Shown: positions 1 through 11,637, counted from the first letter of the stretch. The stretch: 64,000 nt of DNA from Moniliophthora roreri (GCA_001466705.2 LATX02000211.1:992001-1056000), one strand, 5' to 3'. A program made the numbers and translations. The notes: generated by a model from the sequence alone, not told the origin.

Positions 1-662
1 CGTGACTATTATGCACACCGCTCATGGCCACTCAGCTACCGAACCCCGATATGTCTGCTCTATCCACCACGCATTACCGCCACTGCATGCTATGTCCTCG
101 CTCAGCGACTTGTTGATGGTCCCAATTCTCCTTCACTAGACGCCAGAATATCGTTCGCCGCACCTTCAGCATCCCTACCTACACCGCCTTCCCATAAAGC
201 CGCGTCGCCTGATGAATCACGATTAGCCATCGACCATTTCGCCCTCTCTGAGGATGATTTACGGAGTGTATCAGGTTCATCTCATTCATAAGTAGTGTTC
301 CATACCAGTCTAACTAGCTTTCCAGGGGCATTGAGTGTATTGCTTGAGTTCTACAGCGTACAAGATATGTCATCCCATCCATATCTCTCGGCAGTAGCCT
401 CAGTGAGCACCCATGTGGCGCTGAAAGCTGTGTTTCACTGACAATACCTTTTCAATACCAGATTCCGCCCCCGACATTAAGTTCGGGTTGGGAGCATCTT
501 TACACTCCCCCTGATCCTGATCAAGTTGTGGCCCCAGCAAGTGCTTCAGGCCCCCCTACATCTCTCAACGGAGATGATCTTTCAGGAAGAACACCCAGTT
601 CCACGCATGGAGACAGTACACCTGCGGCTTCGCAGCCAGGTGCACCACCGACCACGACGTAG
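1..662 (+). CDS. CTK2: CTD kinase subunit beta (cyclin, CTK2-like), 3' part only
   Basis: This is the C-terminal part of a transcription-type cyclin that pairs with a CDK to phosphorylate the RNA polymerase II C-terminal domain. The window opens inside an exon, and the 5' end lies outside. Frame 1 reads the end of the second cyclin fold, including the stretch YPPRITATACYVLAQRL and then DGPNSPSLDARI, which I recognise from fungal CTK2/cyclin-K-like proteins. I infer three exons: 1 to about 265 or 274 (two possible donors), 326-402 (LLEFYSVQDM) and 462-662, which ends in a Pro/Ser/Thr-rich tail. The 403 donor is GTGAGC, and phases agree across both introns. Without splicing, frame 1 would stop at 289-291. 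The family call is fairly firm; the exact first donor is not. Confidence 0.72.
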
Positions 663-1916
663 CATTGTTGATCTTGTGTATACTCATGGATGAATTTCAT
701 TAGCTGTTGTATTGATAGATTTAGGAATATTGGATTCACTACTTGATGTGTCGAAAACTAAACAAATAATGCATGCAGCGCTACCCAAGAGGGGTAGCAA
801 AAAGTTTTTTTAAGGACCGTCGAGGGAAACAACCGACTGGCCATTTCTTATTCGGTAGGTAGTTCTCATGATGCCACTAAGTCAGAGTTGCAAACATAAT
901 AAGTACTTAACAAGCACTGCTGCACCTGCATTAACCCACTTCAGTAGTGTAGGAACACAACTAGAAGGTGCATTAGAGACTCCCTGACACCCACCTTGCT
1001 GAAATTTTCATGAATCACGCTGACGGCAAGCCATCCTAGGTCAAGTACACCTTGGACCAAGTTTGAATTTGCATTGACATGGTTCATGAATCAAAGATTG
1101 ATAACTGGCTATTCCTGGGCCACTCTTTGAGGAGAGGGCTGAAAGCCCAATAGTTCCTAGGAAGGGAGAAGGCCCCGGGCCATCGGTGTTCGGACAGCTG
1201 TCGGCCCGTGGGACACCCGAATTAGGAAAGTCGGTACTTTTGGGCAAGTACTAGGCACCCTAATGTTGAAGATTGGCTCTATACTGCTCAAAAAAGGTCC
1301 CTGTTCGGTGGTTTTGGTGTGGATTGCTCTAAGAGCCTGCACCAAAAAGATTGGAAAACAAGTGTTCCGGAACCACGGCCCGTGTCCCCCTTGGCGCTGA
1401 CGGTACACATGCCTGACTTTTGGAATCAGATGTGATAGCCTTTTTTTTAGGGTTCCGCGGCGTAATGCAGAACGTCTACAACGCATTTTTTTTTAGCTGC
1501 ACGACTCATTACCGATATCACGTATTTCGATTGGATGTGAGCAAACGATGATGATTGATCAGGTTTTAGACCAGGCGGACCCGGTGCAAATGTCACACCG
1601 TAACGTCACACTACAACCCAATTTTTCTCGCCTCTTCCTCGTGTCGTGCTGCAAGTCAAAAAAGTCATTTATTCTTTCCCCAGCTTCACTGCATTATATC
1701 GAGGTGCGTGTGATTTACTTGTTGCCGCAGCCTGAGCTGATTTTGTGCTATCAGGCTCACATTACAGCCGTGACCGCTGGCACCAATCCCTACTCATAAA
1801 CCACCATCATCTTGACTTCTTCATCGAGTTCAAATGCTTCGTATCCTCTGATCCAGGTAGTAATCAAGATATATCAAGTACCACAATATTGCTCACCACT
1901 ATTCCCGCCAAGTATC
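663..1916. other. Intergenic region, no gene supported
   Basis: About 1.25 kb between the cyclin and the next gene. It holds a 3' untranslated part of the cyclin, two A/T homopolymer runs (around 805 and 1440-1495) and the upstream region of the next gene. The short ORFs here have no recognisable domains and no splice-supported extension. I see no RNA gene. The last 100 bases before 1917 could contain a 5'UTR intron, because GTAGTA follows CCAG near 1857. Confidence 0.5.
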
Positions 1917-4502
1917 ATGCAGCACGAGAACTCGATTGCCGCAAGTTCGCCCGACAATGACGAAGATGAAGATTTGTTTGGACCTTCGCCACCACCTTCA
2001 CCGATCAGAGGTAGGTCACCATTCCTGGGATTGGCGCTACCAAACAGCAGCAGCGGAGTCAGTCTGCTATCACAAAATGTGGGGACCATTGCACTTCCTG
2101 GTTCCCAGCATGGTTCTAAACTTGCTGTCAATTCATTAGCCTTGCCGTTTATTGGTGCCCATCCAGGGTTACTTCGGCCTCCGGCCCAAGATACAAGCAG
2201 CACTTCGAGCGACCTTTGTCGTCTACAGGATTTTGGCCCAAGATCCAGCCCTAGTTCGACGTCATCCTCGCCGTACGGCTCGCGGGCCTCCTCGAGTGCT
2301 CCAACTACCGCCAGATCGAAGAAGAAGAGATCCAAGTCTATAGCAGGAGATCGGTCTTCAAGACCGCCACCACCCGTCATACCTCTGCCTGATCCCTCAG
2401 AACCACTTCCTCCAAACTGGCTTCGGAGTCAATCAGCTTTGCTAGGTCATGCAGGCTTAGTTGGAGGGATTAAACCTGCAACCCTGTCTCTTTGTCCTCG
2501 TGGCTCGACGCCATCCAATCCTATCATTGTCGATGATCAGGATGAAAAGGCAGCCGCACACACACCTGTACCTATACGCGAGCACCCCAGGCCGCCTCGA
2601 CGAATTCACTACGCTGCAATTGACAATATGGGTCTGCCTGCGCCATCAACCAAGGACATCGTCGACATTTTGCTCCGACAGAGAGAGGTTGTTCCTGTAC
2701 TGCAAGATCTCCTGAAGATCGTTTCCAAAGGTGCCGTTTGTGTTTATTGCCCTTCATCACATACTTCTTACAGTGGAGCATTTTCGACAGATTCCTCGTA
2801 TCTCAGTAAACCCACTAGCAGTAGCCAGAATCACAATGACCCCTCATACCCGCCACCTCCCAAACGTCGCAAGCTCAATGATGTGCCGGCTGGAGCTGTA
2901 GATTGGGATGTACCATATCCCTTTCATCTTGGCGAAGGACCGCAAAAATATCAGGATTCTTGGGCCCATGAACGAGTAAAAGAGCTCGTCTTGCAACTAG
3001 TTGCTCTAATCAAAACTGCTTCGCGGAAGGCAGCCTTACGTAATTACATAAAGCAGCAACAGCCTAACGGCGGTCAGGACGTGGACCAGGGGCAGCCGAA
3101 AGAACAGAATCGGTCTGAGCAGCATATTAGCGCACGAAAGGAATTAGAGCACGCTGCCCCAAAGACACATGGGCATTATAAACCAGCTACCGCGTTCTAC
3201 GGTCTCGACATGTCGAATATCATCACAGGGACCGATACCACCAACTCATCGACATGCGCCGTAACCCAGCCATCGCCTGCGGACCCATCGAATGATACTA
3301 TCGATCAAGTCATCACAACGCTACTTTCAGCGCCAGCAGATCATTCTACCCAGTCAAACCCTGGTGATCTACCAGTGCCTGAAACTCCACAGACATCAGC
3401 ATTGTACACCTCGATTGACGATCCGGATGGTTGGCTTTCGTTGCTGCAATCGTTTCCAATGCCCCAAGGTTACTCCCAGGAGAATTATTTGTTCCCTGAT
3501 ACATCAGTCAGCGACTTATCTGGAACCACCACTTTGGCGATCGGTGACGCGCCGATGGATTTTGGATCATGGGGATGTCCCGATATCTCTAGGTTAGAGT
3601 CCTGGGAAGCCAGTCATGATATCGTTCGAAATCCCGCGGCCATGGATAGTGATCTGACGTCCTTGAATGACTCGGTCAATTCTCGATTTCATGATGCGAA
3701 TGCGGAGATGGCAGCATCAATTGCAATATCCACATTACTATCTTCAACGCCCGTGACTTCGGACGAACTTTCAACGTCGATACCCCAAGTGATGCCTAGC
3801 GGAACACCATCTTTAGTTGCATCACCTATGCCTTCGATGAGTTCAATAGGAGATATTCCTATGGCTCCCCCTTCCCCGGCAGGAATGGATTTCAACGGTG
3901 GTCCGGATGTGGCTATAAGAATGAGCCATGACCTGGACATGATGAACGCGGTGAGTAGCCCGATGGCCTTGGGTGGTGAAAGCGGTAGTTCGGAGAAGGA
4001 GAAAACTCAGTCCTCAACGTCGACCTCGGCCCACCAAACCCGCCAAGGTATGTTGCGTTGCGCCATTTGGAACAATATGAGGACTCATTATGATGCTATT
4101 GTGAAAGGCGGAGATGTTGGTGACATGAACCCGAGCACTCAGGAAGGACTTAGACAAACGTCGAATCTCGCTCAAATGGAATATGTGGCTGTGAAAAACG
4201 TCCTGCCGATGTTATTATCGGCCTCGGCAAAAGTCCTGACTGGTACACCCACCACGCTCGCGCTTGCGCCTACTTCTAGCAAAGCACACTCACGACCACA
4301 ATCCACACAGTCCACGCCATCTTCACGGCCTTCCCAACCTCCGAAGAAGTCGCTCGAACGAGGAGAGCTACTGAAACTAGCCAAGGAAAGAAGGAAGCAG
4401 TTGGTGGAGGAAATTATCAAAACTCGAACACAGTTATGGGAGACTACGATTGAGCATGGCGTTTTGACGCATCTCTCCAAGTACTATAATAATGCACCAT
4501 AA
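1917..4502 (+). CDS. Large disordered Ser/Pro-rich protein of unknown function
   Basis: A single long exon of 861 codons from the first ATG in frame; the open frame runs further upstream but without an ATG. The N-terminus is acidic (DNDEDEDLFG) followed by Pro/Ser-rich segments and a basic patch around residue 135 (KKKRSK) that could be a nuclear signal. A more ordered segment around residues 240-275 (DIVDILLRQREVVPVL) is followed by a PPPKRRK basic motif and a helix-like stretch (HERVKELVLQLVALIK). The middle is Ser/Thr/Pro/Met-rich. The last 50 residues are Lys/Glu-rich and probably helical (LKLAKERRKQLVEEIIKTRT). This composition suggests a nuclear regulatory protein, but I do not recognise a family and do not assign a role. 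Confidence 0.75.
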   Translation: MQHENSIAASSPDNDEDEDLFGPSPPPSPIRGRSPFLGLALPNSSSGVSLLSQNVGTIALPGSQHGSKLAVNSLALPFIGAHPGLLRPPAQDTSSTSSDLCRLQDFGPRSSPSSTSSSPYGSRASSSAPTTARSKKKRSKSIAGDRSSRPPPPVIPLPDPSEPLPPNWLRSQSALLGHAGLVGGIKPATLSLCPRGSTPSNPIIVDDQDEKAAAHTPVPIREHPRPPRRIHYAAIDNMGLPAPSTKDIVDILLRQREVVPVLQDLLKIVSKGAVCVYCPSSHTSYSGAFSTDSSYLSKPTSSSQNHNDPSYPPPPKRRKLNDVPAGAVDWDVPYPFHLGEGPQKYQDSWAHERVKELVLQLVALIKTASRKAALRNYIKQQQPNGGQDVDQGQPKEQNRSEQHISARKELEHAAPKTHGHYKPATAFYGLDMSNIITGTDTTNSSTCAVTQPSPADPSNDTIDQVITTLLSAPADHSTQSNPGDLPVPETPQTSALYTSIDDPDGWLSLLQSFPMPQGYSQENYLFPDTSVSDLSGTTTLAIGDAPMDFGSWGCPDISRLESWEASHDIVRNPAAMDSDLTSLNDSVNSRFHDANAEMAASIAISTLLSSTPVTSDELSTSIPQVMPSGTPSLVASPMPSMSSIGDIPMAPPSPAGMDFNGGPDVAIRMSHDLDMMNAVSSPMALGGESGSSEKEKTQSSTSTSAHQTRQGMLRCAIWNNMRTHYDAIVKGGDVGDMNPSTQEGLRQTSNLAQMEYVAVKNVLPMLLSASAKVLTGTPTTLALAPTSSKAHSRPQSTQSTPSSRPSQPPKKSLERGELLKLAKERRKQLVEEIIKTRTQLWETTIEHGVLTHLSKYYNNAP

Positions 4503-4721
4503 ACTTTTGACTAGTCATTAGCATATGCAACCGATCCAATATGTCGTTTAGATTTAGTGCCCTTCGAAAGGTGGTGACGGTAAATTTGCGATATAAATTC
4601 AAGCAAACATACAGATAGATAACTACTCGTGGGTCGTGTGTGAGCGACGGGCAGTGGAGCAAATATGAACACGAGACTTACAAGTACAACATGTCAAGAA
4701 TCTAAAAGACTAAAACAGATA

Positions 4722-6039
4722 CTAGTGCATCGGGAACTCGTTTCCCATTCCTCCTTGCATCCTAGGATCCATACCACCTGGCATCATACCTCCGCCCCCC
4801 ATGCCCATACCACTCCCTGGCATACCACCTCCTGGCATACCACCACCCATCCCCATAGGACCCATTGGAGAACCACCAGGACCACCAAATTCCATACCGC
4901 CTCGATTCGGCATTCCACCGTGACCCATCATATTACCCATTCCATTGCCCATGCCTCCCATATTACCTCCCATTCCACCTCCCATTGGACCCATACCACC
5001 GCCTGGCATGTTACCACCCATACCTGGATTCATACCGCCTCCCATGCCTCCCATACCACCCATGCCACCCATTGGACCAGGCCGCATACCTCCACCCATT
5101 GGCGAGTTCATACCACCTCCCATATTCATACCCATGTTCATACCCATGGGACCCATATTACCGCCTCCAGGCATACCACCGCCCATCGGTGGGTTCATAC
5201 CACCTCCCATCGGCGAGTTCATGCCACCACCCATCCCCATTCCTGGGTTCATTCCACCGCCCATTCCTTCTGGACGCCCTTGGAAATACTGGTTTTGAGG
5301 TGGCATTTTGTTGTACGGTGAAGCTGGACCGGGATACTGGCCAGGCGGAGGACCAGAGCTAGGTCCGCCTCTAATAGGCATTGGAGAGCCCCCATACGGA
5401 TAATTCGGTGGAGGTCCATGTGAGCCTGGTCCTGTCAACGAATTGAGTAACATTGATTCGTCCGGGAGATAAGTAAGAACATACTGTAGTCTCTCTGGTC
5501 TCTCATTGGTGTCTGCATTTGGGGCGGTGGAGGCTGAGATTGACGTGTTGAGTGCATGATGGGTGGTGGTTGCGGTTCTTGTTGTGGTTCGTCGCTGGCA
5601 GTTTCTTCTTCCCATTGCTTTTTAGCAGACTCTCGTAAAAGTGTTGGGTTGTAAAACAATTCAGAGTATTCCTCTACGTGAAATCTGGATGCCTCTTCAA
5701 CAATATTTCAACATCGCATGTACTCTGAGGACTGACTGTTGCGTTCCAATGTCCCACTGAGGACCCCGTTCTGCACGAGCAGTCATTAACAGCGAGTTCC
5801 ATTCTGAAGCGCTTTCCTGACACGAATATCAGTTTGAAAAATATGACCACTCAATTTGAAAAGGACGTTACAATGGCCTGGTTCAACTCATGATTCCGAG
5901 GTTCCGCTATATCCGCTCTGACGCCATGAGCCTTCACCTGGATCTTGACCTGAGCAGCGACCTTTTCATTGATATGCTGAGAATTATGTCTTGGAGCTTT
6001 GACGGTCAGAATTTGGACTTTTCCAGGTCCCCGAGCCAT
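4722..6039 (-). CDS. Protein with long Gly/Met/Pro low-complexity tail, unknown function
   Basis: Four exons fit with canonical introns: 6039-5872, 5816-5737, 5684-5485 and 5431-4722, giving about 385 residues. The last intron has a GTATGT donor; without splicing the frame would stop early. The first 140 residues look folded (QILTVKAPRHNSQ, EEYSELFYNPTLLRES). After a Gln/Pro-rich linker, roughly 180 residues consist almost only of Gly, Met, Pro and Asn in units such as GGGM, GGMN and GGMGGM. Such tails occur in RNA-binding and condensate-forming proteins, but no RRM or other RNA-binding motif is visible, so no role is assigned. It lies head to head with the coiled-coil gene, with start codons 157 bp apart. 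The long plus-strand ORFs across the tail are shadows of the repeat. Confidence 0.62.
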
Positions 6040-6195
6040 GGGGGCAGTCACAAAGAAGTTTTCACGTGATAAGACACGCTTCGAAATTTCTTGGTTACTC
6101 GAATCGACTATCTTCTGTACAAGTAAAGACGGCCTGCCGAGCTATTTCTTGCGTTGATCTCGTCTCGCGACTATAGTCAGACTCAATACGCCCAA

Positions 6196-8291
6196 ATGCA
6201 GCGGTCGAGGGCAACACTACCGTCGTTAGAGGCCTCTCAACAAGCTCATATCGATGACTTGGTTCAGCGGAATCGTACTCTTGAACACACCATCAAGAAG
6301 CTCACCGAAGAAGTCAAGCTTGAGAAGACACGCGCGAAGACTACGATCAAGGAGCTTCAGACAAAGTGGCAGGACACAAAGGAGCGGGAATGGAGAGAAG
6401 GGGTTGATGTGCTGCAGGCGTGTCATCAAATTGCTCAGCTGCGCACTCAGGCTGAAGTGGAGAGGGAGAAGATGAATGCGCTGAAGGAGCAGGATGTCAC
6501 ACGAAGAGAGAAGGCTGCGAGGTTGCAGAGAGAGACTGCGATTACCAAGTTTCAAATCAGGGAAAGCGAACTTGAGAGGAAAATCATGGAACTTGAAGAA
6601 GAAGCTGAAATGATTAGGTCTGGGCGTGAGGACGAGTTGAAGGAGTGGAAGGATAAATGCGCAGAATTGATCGCCAATGCTCAACACCAGGAAGAGCTCT
6701 TACAGGCTGCAGAGCAGGAGCAACAAAGTCTTCAAGTATGCTGTTCATATCTTACATCCGGCACAATTTAATGAATCTAATGGTGTAGTGCACAGGATCA
6801 ACTCGCAGAACTACTCAAGTCGAGTGCAGAGAATAAAGTCTCCTCGGAATCCACCGCAGCCAGACTCGAGCGCCTCAGTCTGCAGCTAGACGGTGAACGG
6901 ACCAAGAATACGGACCTGGAACGTGCCAATGATGAACTTAGACGAACCAATGACGATCTCAAACGTCAGATTGACAAATGGCAGACCTTGGAGACGAAGG
7001 GCGGCGCTGAAATGGAGTCTTTGCGGAAGAAGAAGGTAGAACTCGAAGTGCAGGTACAAGCACTACAGAATCAACTATCCAAACGCGAAGAAGACGACTC
7101 ACGAACCATTGAGAGAGAGAAACAGAAGGTCAAGAACATCAAGACAAATATGGATGAGTGGCAGGTAAAGCTTATAGTGATCGTTCTGTGGACAGTCGCT
7201 CATCTCAGACTTTAGGAACGTGCTAAAGACATGGAGGCTGAACGCAATGACCTGGAGACCCAGTGCAATGACCTCAAAAAAGCTCTAGCGAAAAGTGACA
7301 AGGATAACGCCAAGTTGAGGGCACAACTCAATGCTCTGCGCACAGCGTCGAAAGAAGCTTCACTTCCACCCACTCGCAAGGTAGTACATTCACATCGTTG
7401 TGATCAACTTGGCAGTTTAATGATTCTGTTCTAGAAGCCCAAGTCCCCGGAACTATTGTCTGAAGAGGTGGTGGAAGTAGCGATGGAGCAAGCTCAGCGA
7501 TCTTCACCTGTCGTGCCGCCTTCGGGTTCGCAGACAAGAGCCTCCTCATCCAAGACCGTCAGACAGAACGAACGGTCGAGGGCTCAATCCCCTCCACGAG
7601 GGGAACCCATACCTGAAGATGACGAGATCGAGGAAATCTCGCCGCCTACGAAGACTAAAGGAAGAGGAAAGGAAAAGGCTGTCGAAAGCGACGCCGAAGC
7701 CAAGCCAAAGCAGGCTACTCGTAGGAAACCCAATTCTCGAGCGAAAACTGCAACACAGCAGAGCGATGCCGAAATCGAAATTGAAGAGATTCCGTCGCCT
7801 CAGGCAGCAACGAAGGGGAAAGGGAGCCGGGCTAAGCGGAACGCACCCACTGCTAGTGAAGGCGAAGGCGAAGAACCGGCTTCCCAACCAAAACGGCGGA
7901 AGCGGAATGAGGCGAGCGTAGAGCAGTCGAACCTCAAACCCAAAGCGAAAGCCAAGGCGAGCAAACCCCCGAGCCGCACAGCTAGCAGCGATGGTACTGC
8001 TTCGAAGGAGACGGACGAGTCTGCAAGTAATTTGGCCACCAAACCTAAGAAGACACGGAGGATCAACTTGTATAACAACGCAGGCGGTTCTACTGCGATA
8101 CCGTCGTTCAACTTTGCAGTAAGAATCCTTGTTTTTTTTACAACAGTTGGCTGACGGTTTAACAGGATGCTCCTGGTGGTCTAAACATACCGACCGTGCT
8201 GTCACCAGTGAGAGAAGAGGATGCCCCAGCCTCCTCGTTCGGCGGGCGAACTTTTAGCATGTTAAAGCAGAGCTTCTCGTTCCGGAGGTGA
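6196..8291 (+). CDS. Coiled-coil protein with basic, charged C-terminal tail
   Basis: Five exons join in phase 0 throughout: 6196-6735, 6796-7164, 7216-7380, 7435-8118 and 8166-8291, giving 627 residues. I chose ATG 6196 because the upstream extension of the frame has no ATG. Residues 15 to about 370 are dominated by Glu, Lys, Arg, Gln and Leu in heptad-like patterns, predicting a long parallel coiled coil. Residues 380-590 are Lys/Arg/Ser/Pro-rich with acidic patches (IEIEEIPSP) and several KKRK-like clusters that resemble nuclear localisation signals. The end (TFSMLKQSFSFRR) is compact and basic. The architecture resembles scaffold or kinetochore-type coiled-coil proteins, but I recognise no specific family. 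Confidence 0.72.
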
Positions 8292-8699
8292 AACTCTTAC
8301 CAGTGACTGCATGGGAACTCATTTAGTGTCTATTGGAAGTAATCTTGTATTTGAGATTTATCGAACAATTTACGAGATACAGTCAGGCGTATGTAGCCAC
8401 ATCATGAAACTCCTCTCGACGTAGAAAGACAGCGTGATTGGAGCGATTAAGGAGGCTTGCATTCATCTAAACCATCCCTTTAGAATAAGCACCAAACCCA
8501 TGGTCCCATCGTGAAGCAAGACGCCAACATTAAAACGAGGGGGTGAAAGGAGGTTGGAGTAAACGGTAAAGAAGTGACGGTGACGTGGATGTATTTGTAA
8601 TGCAGAATTCAAGCGGAGCAGGAACATCCGGCAATTTCCGGCATCGGCCTTCGGCAACGAATTTACCAACACGTCTCGACTCTCCTCCTAGCCTAAGCC
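8292..8699. other. Intergenic region upstream of the amylase gene
   Basis: About 400 bases containing the terminator side of the coiled-coil gene and the promoter of the amylase gene. No ORF with codon-like composition and no clear TATA box was seen. Confidence 0.5.
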
Positions 8700-11332
8700 A
8701 TGGCATTAGAATATCTGTCGGATTTGCGGTCTCGCTTATTTTCTCAGGCAATACCGGCTCTCGATAATATGAAACTACGTCCAGACGGCAGTACTGAGAA
8801 TCCGCTCATGGTGTGTATCGTACCTTAGCTACGAATTGCCTGTCTTCATCAAGTCTTTATGCTCTCTTTCTCGCATAATTCTTCGCAGATTCAATTCTTC
8901 ACTTGGGACTGCCTCAAGGAAGATGTGAGCTGGTGGAAACACCTGGAAGATGAGATACCTACTCTATCAGCCATGGGGTTTACGCAGATATGGCTCCCTC
9001 CACCGAACAAGGCTGCTCAAAAGGTGAGCTCGGGCTTTTTTTGCTCATTACCATTCAATTAATCTGGAGCATAAATAGACTGGACGTGGCTACGACGCGT
9101 ATGATCTCGTAAGTTTAAGGTCTTTTTCCACCAGTCGATCCGCTAATCCCGTGTTTACAGTGGGATCTCGGAGAATTTGAGCAGAAAGGGCAAGTAGCGA
9201 CCAGATGGGGAACTAAAGAAGAACTCCTCCATGCATGCAAGGTAGCTCGAGAACATCGTATTGACATACTTGTTGATGCTGTACTTAATGTAAGTACGAT
9301 CCCCCGCTTTTGCTATGGTTCATATAATTGTTAAAAATGCATTAACAGCATAAAATGGGCGCCGACAGGACGGAGACATTCACTGCAGTCCCAGTCCAAG
9401 ATGAGAACCGGTTGAAGGCAATTGGGAAGGCTAGAGAAATAGAGGTAACAGCGTCGCTAACTCTAATCGCGGCTTTTCGCTGAGTTCATCCGCTCTCAGG
9501 GCTGGACAGCTTTTGACTTCGCTGAACGAAAGGACAAGGTGACCTTTTCTCATCCATTAAACGACTCTGCACCGCATGATCACGACCCTCAGTATAGCGA
9601 CCTTCGTTGGACACAGGAGCATTTTACTGGTACGCTGTCTACGAAACAGATCTTTCATTCTTAGCCTAGTCGCCAAGTAGGGGTGGACTGGGATCGACGT
9701 TCTAAATCAAGGCAAATTTATCGTATAACTGGTGGCAACCACAAGGGATGGTCCAAACACGTGGACCGAGAATTAGGGAACTATGACTACCTACTGGGTG
9801 CAGATGTAAGTGCACTTTGTATTTACATTGGAGGGTAAGTCCGAACACCTTAATAGATTGACCATCGACATCCAGCTGCTGAAGAGGATCTGCTGCGATG
9901 GGGACAATGGGTCCTGCAGGTATGTCTCCCTAATTGGTTATTGTTTCTAATCCCTGAGGATTTATACCCCAAGACAACGGGCGCAATAGGTTTTCGGCTA
10001 GATGCAATCAAGCACATAGACCGTAACTTTCTTTTGAACTTCGTGCGAACCTTGAGTCTTTGTAAGAACGATAATGTGTATCTGACTTCCCTGTTAGCTG
10101 CGAACGGTTCGGCAATCGACTGATCCAAGGATGTTTGCAGTTTGTGAGTACCAGCTATATTTACTATCTTCTGGTGACTGACTTCGCATTGCTAGCTGAA
10201 TACTAGTCGGGGGAGTACGTTTCTCATGGCATGATGCGCACCTTCAATTGTGCACTGACGAAGAAATAGCGTCAAGCGCGCCTTACCCTATATTCGGCAC
10301 TTCAAAGGACAGGTCAGCCGTTCTGCTGTCTGCATACTATTCGGGCTCACCGCATCGGTCATTAGACTGCCTTTTTTGATGTTCCGCTGCATATGAATTT
10401 CCACACTGCAAGTTGCTTGGGTTCCAAATTTGACTTGAGAACCATTATGAGCAAGACAATTGTCAAAGCCAAGCCCGGAGACGCCGTCACTTTCGTTGAT
10501 AACCATGAGTAAGTCAGTCATGTCGCGAGTACAGACATATCCTCTGATCTCAGTATTCTCTCTAGCACGGTGAGTACCTAGATGATGCAATCGATGGTGA
10601 TGTTATAATGGTTTGTTGGATCTTCAGGTCGTAGGTCAAAGCCTGGAAAGCTGGGCAAGTCCATGACCATTCATCGTCATATCTCCCCGAACATTCACCA
10701 GACATTCATAGGTCAGAAATAACTTCAAGTTGCAGGCCTATGCCCTGATCTTGCTTCGACCTGGAGGATATCCGTGCGCTTCCAATTTTCTTTCCGGCCG
10801 TACAGAGGAGAGGTTCATTGGTAATTTTGTCGCTAGATGCATCTTCTATGGCGATCTATATCCAAACGCAGATTGCTACAATCACGATATCGCCCGAGGC
10901 GTTAGGCTACTGATTGAGGCACGGAAGATGTTCGCTTATGGCTCCATTGAGGAGTATTTCGAAGACAAGAACTGTATTGGGTTTGTCCGAACCGGTGATG
11001 CCCTGCACAACGGCTGTGTTACAGTTGTCAGCAACCACGAAGCGTGATTACTCTTCTTCTTTGCATTTGCAATATTCTCGTTTGACTCGGGCCGCCAGTC
11101 GAACCGATCAGGTCCACTCTATGCGAATGAATGTCGGAAAAGTGAGTCATTGAGGATTACTTTGATGCTATGGGTTGAACTGACCCCACTGTATCGGGCC
11201 GGACAGGCAAACGGGGGGGCTGTCTTTCGAAGCTTCCTCTCCTCAGAGGGAAGGACAGAGATAGATGACAAGGGATGGGGAAGATTTTCTTGCGTTTCCG
11301 GTACCGTTCAGGTGTGGGTAAAAATCGAATGA
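8700..11332 (+). pseudogene. Cytosolic alpha-amylase (GH13, subfamily 5-like) with one in-frame TAG
   Basis: Nineteen exons can be joined with consistent phases into a 535-codon GH13 protein: 8700-8810, 8889-9023, 9079-9108, 9161-9289, 9349-9444, 9500-9629, 9681-9805, 9857-9919, 9974-10042, 10098-10143, 10196-10214, 10270-10312, 10366-10508, 10566-10569, 10628-10654, 10712-10773, 10837-11043, 11099-11141 and 11207-11332. All four conserved GH13 regions are visible: DAVLNH, GFRLDAIKH (nucleophile Asp), FAVSEY (acid/base Glu) and FVDNHDT. There is no signal peptide, matching the intracellular, bacterial-liquefying-type fungal amylases. Codon 315 (10204-10206) is TAG where the family has the Trp of EYW, right after the catalytic Glu. 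No alternative acceptor restores the frame. One intron is GC-AG (10655) and exon 14 is only 4 nt. Everything downstream is well preserved, so the lesion is recent, polymorphic, an assembly error or read through. Confidence 0.8.
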
Positions 11333-11445
11333 TTACTATATGTACATGCACATGCTACACTCTCGACTATCCATACCTCCCTAGAGAAATAAACTAACAA
11401 TACATACTACTTTATCAAACGAGTGTGTCGTGGCGCGTCGTACTA

Positions 11446-11606
11446 CTATATCATAATATGCGAGCCAGAAGCTCTGTTTCTTTCCACCATGCTCATCTCG
11501 TAAATGCTTCCATCACCCTTTTCGCGTTTTTGTAACGAGCGAAGAGAGTTGATATCATCTTCGGACGAATGAACCTCTGTGGTAACTTGAATTCCGTTGA
11601 CCCGAT

Positions 11607-11637
<31 letters not shown>

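Noticed and set aside
4665..5362. Long plus-strand ORFs rich in His/Thr, Pro/Ile or Tyr/Leu
   Set aside because: They are the reverse frames of the Gly/Met repeat tail on the minus strand. Repetitive coding DNA leaves all frames open.
7546..8205. A 219-codon minus-strand ORF in the basic tail of the coiled-coil gene
   Set aside because: It overlaps exons with consistent splice phase on the plus strand, has no motif, and its open frame follows from Lys/Arg/Glu-rich codons on the opposite strand.
8700..11332. Treating the amylase as heavily decayed with many frameshifts
   Set aside because: Apparent frame breaks at about 10043, 10508, 10654, 10774 and 11044 are all resolved by short introns with consistent phase. 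Only the TAG at 10204-10206 remains.
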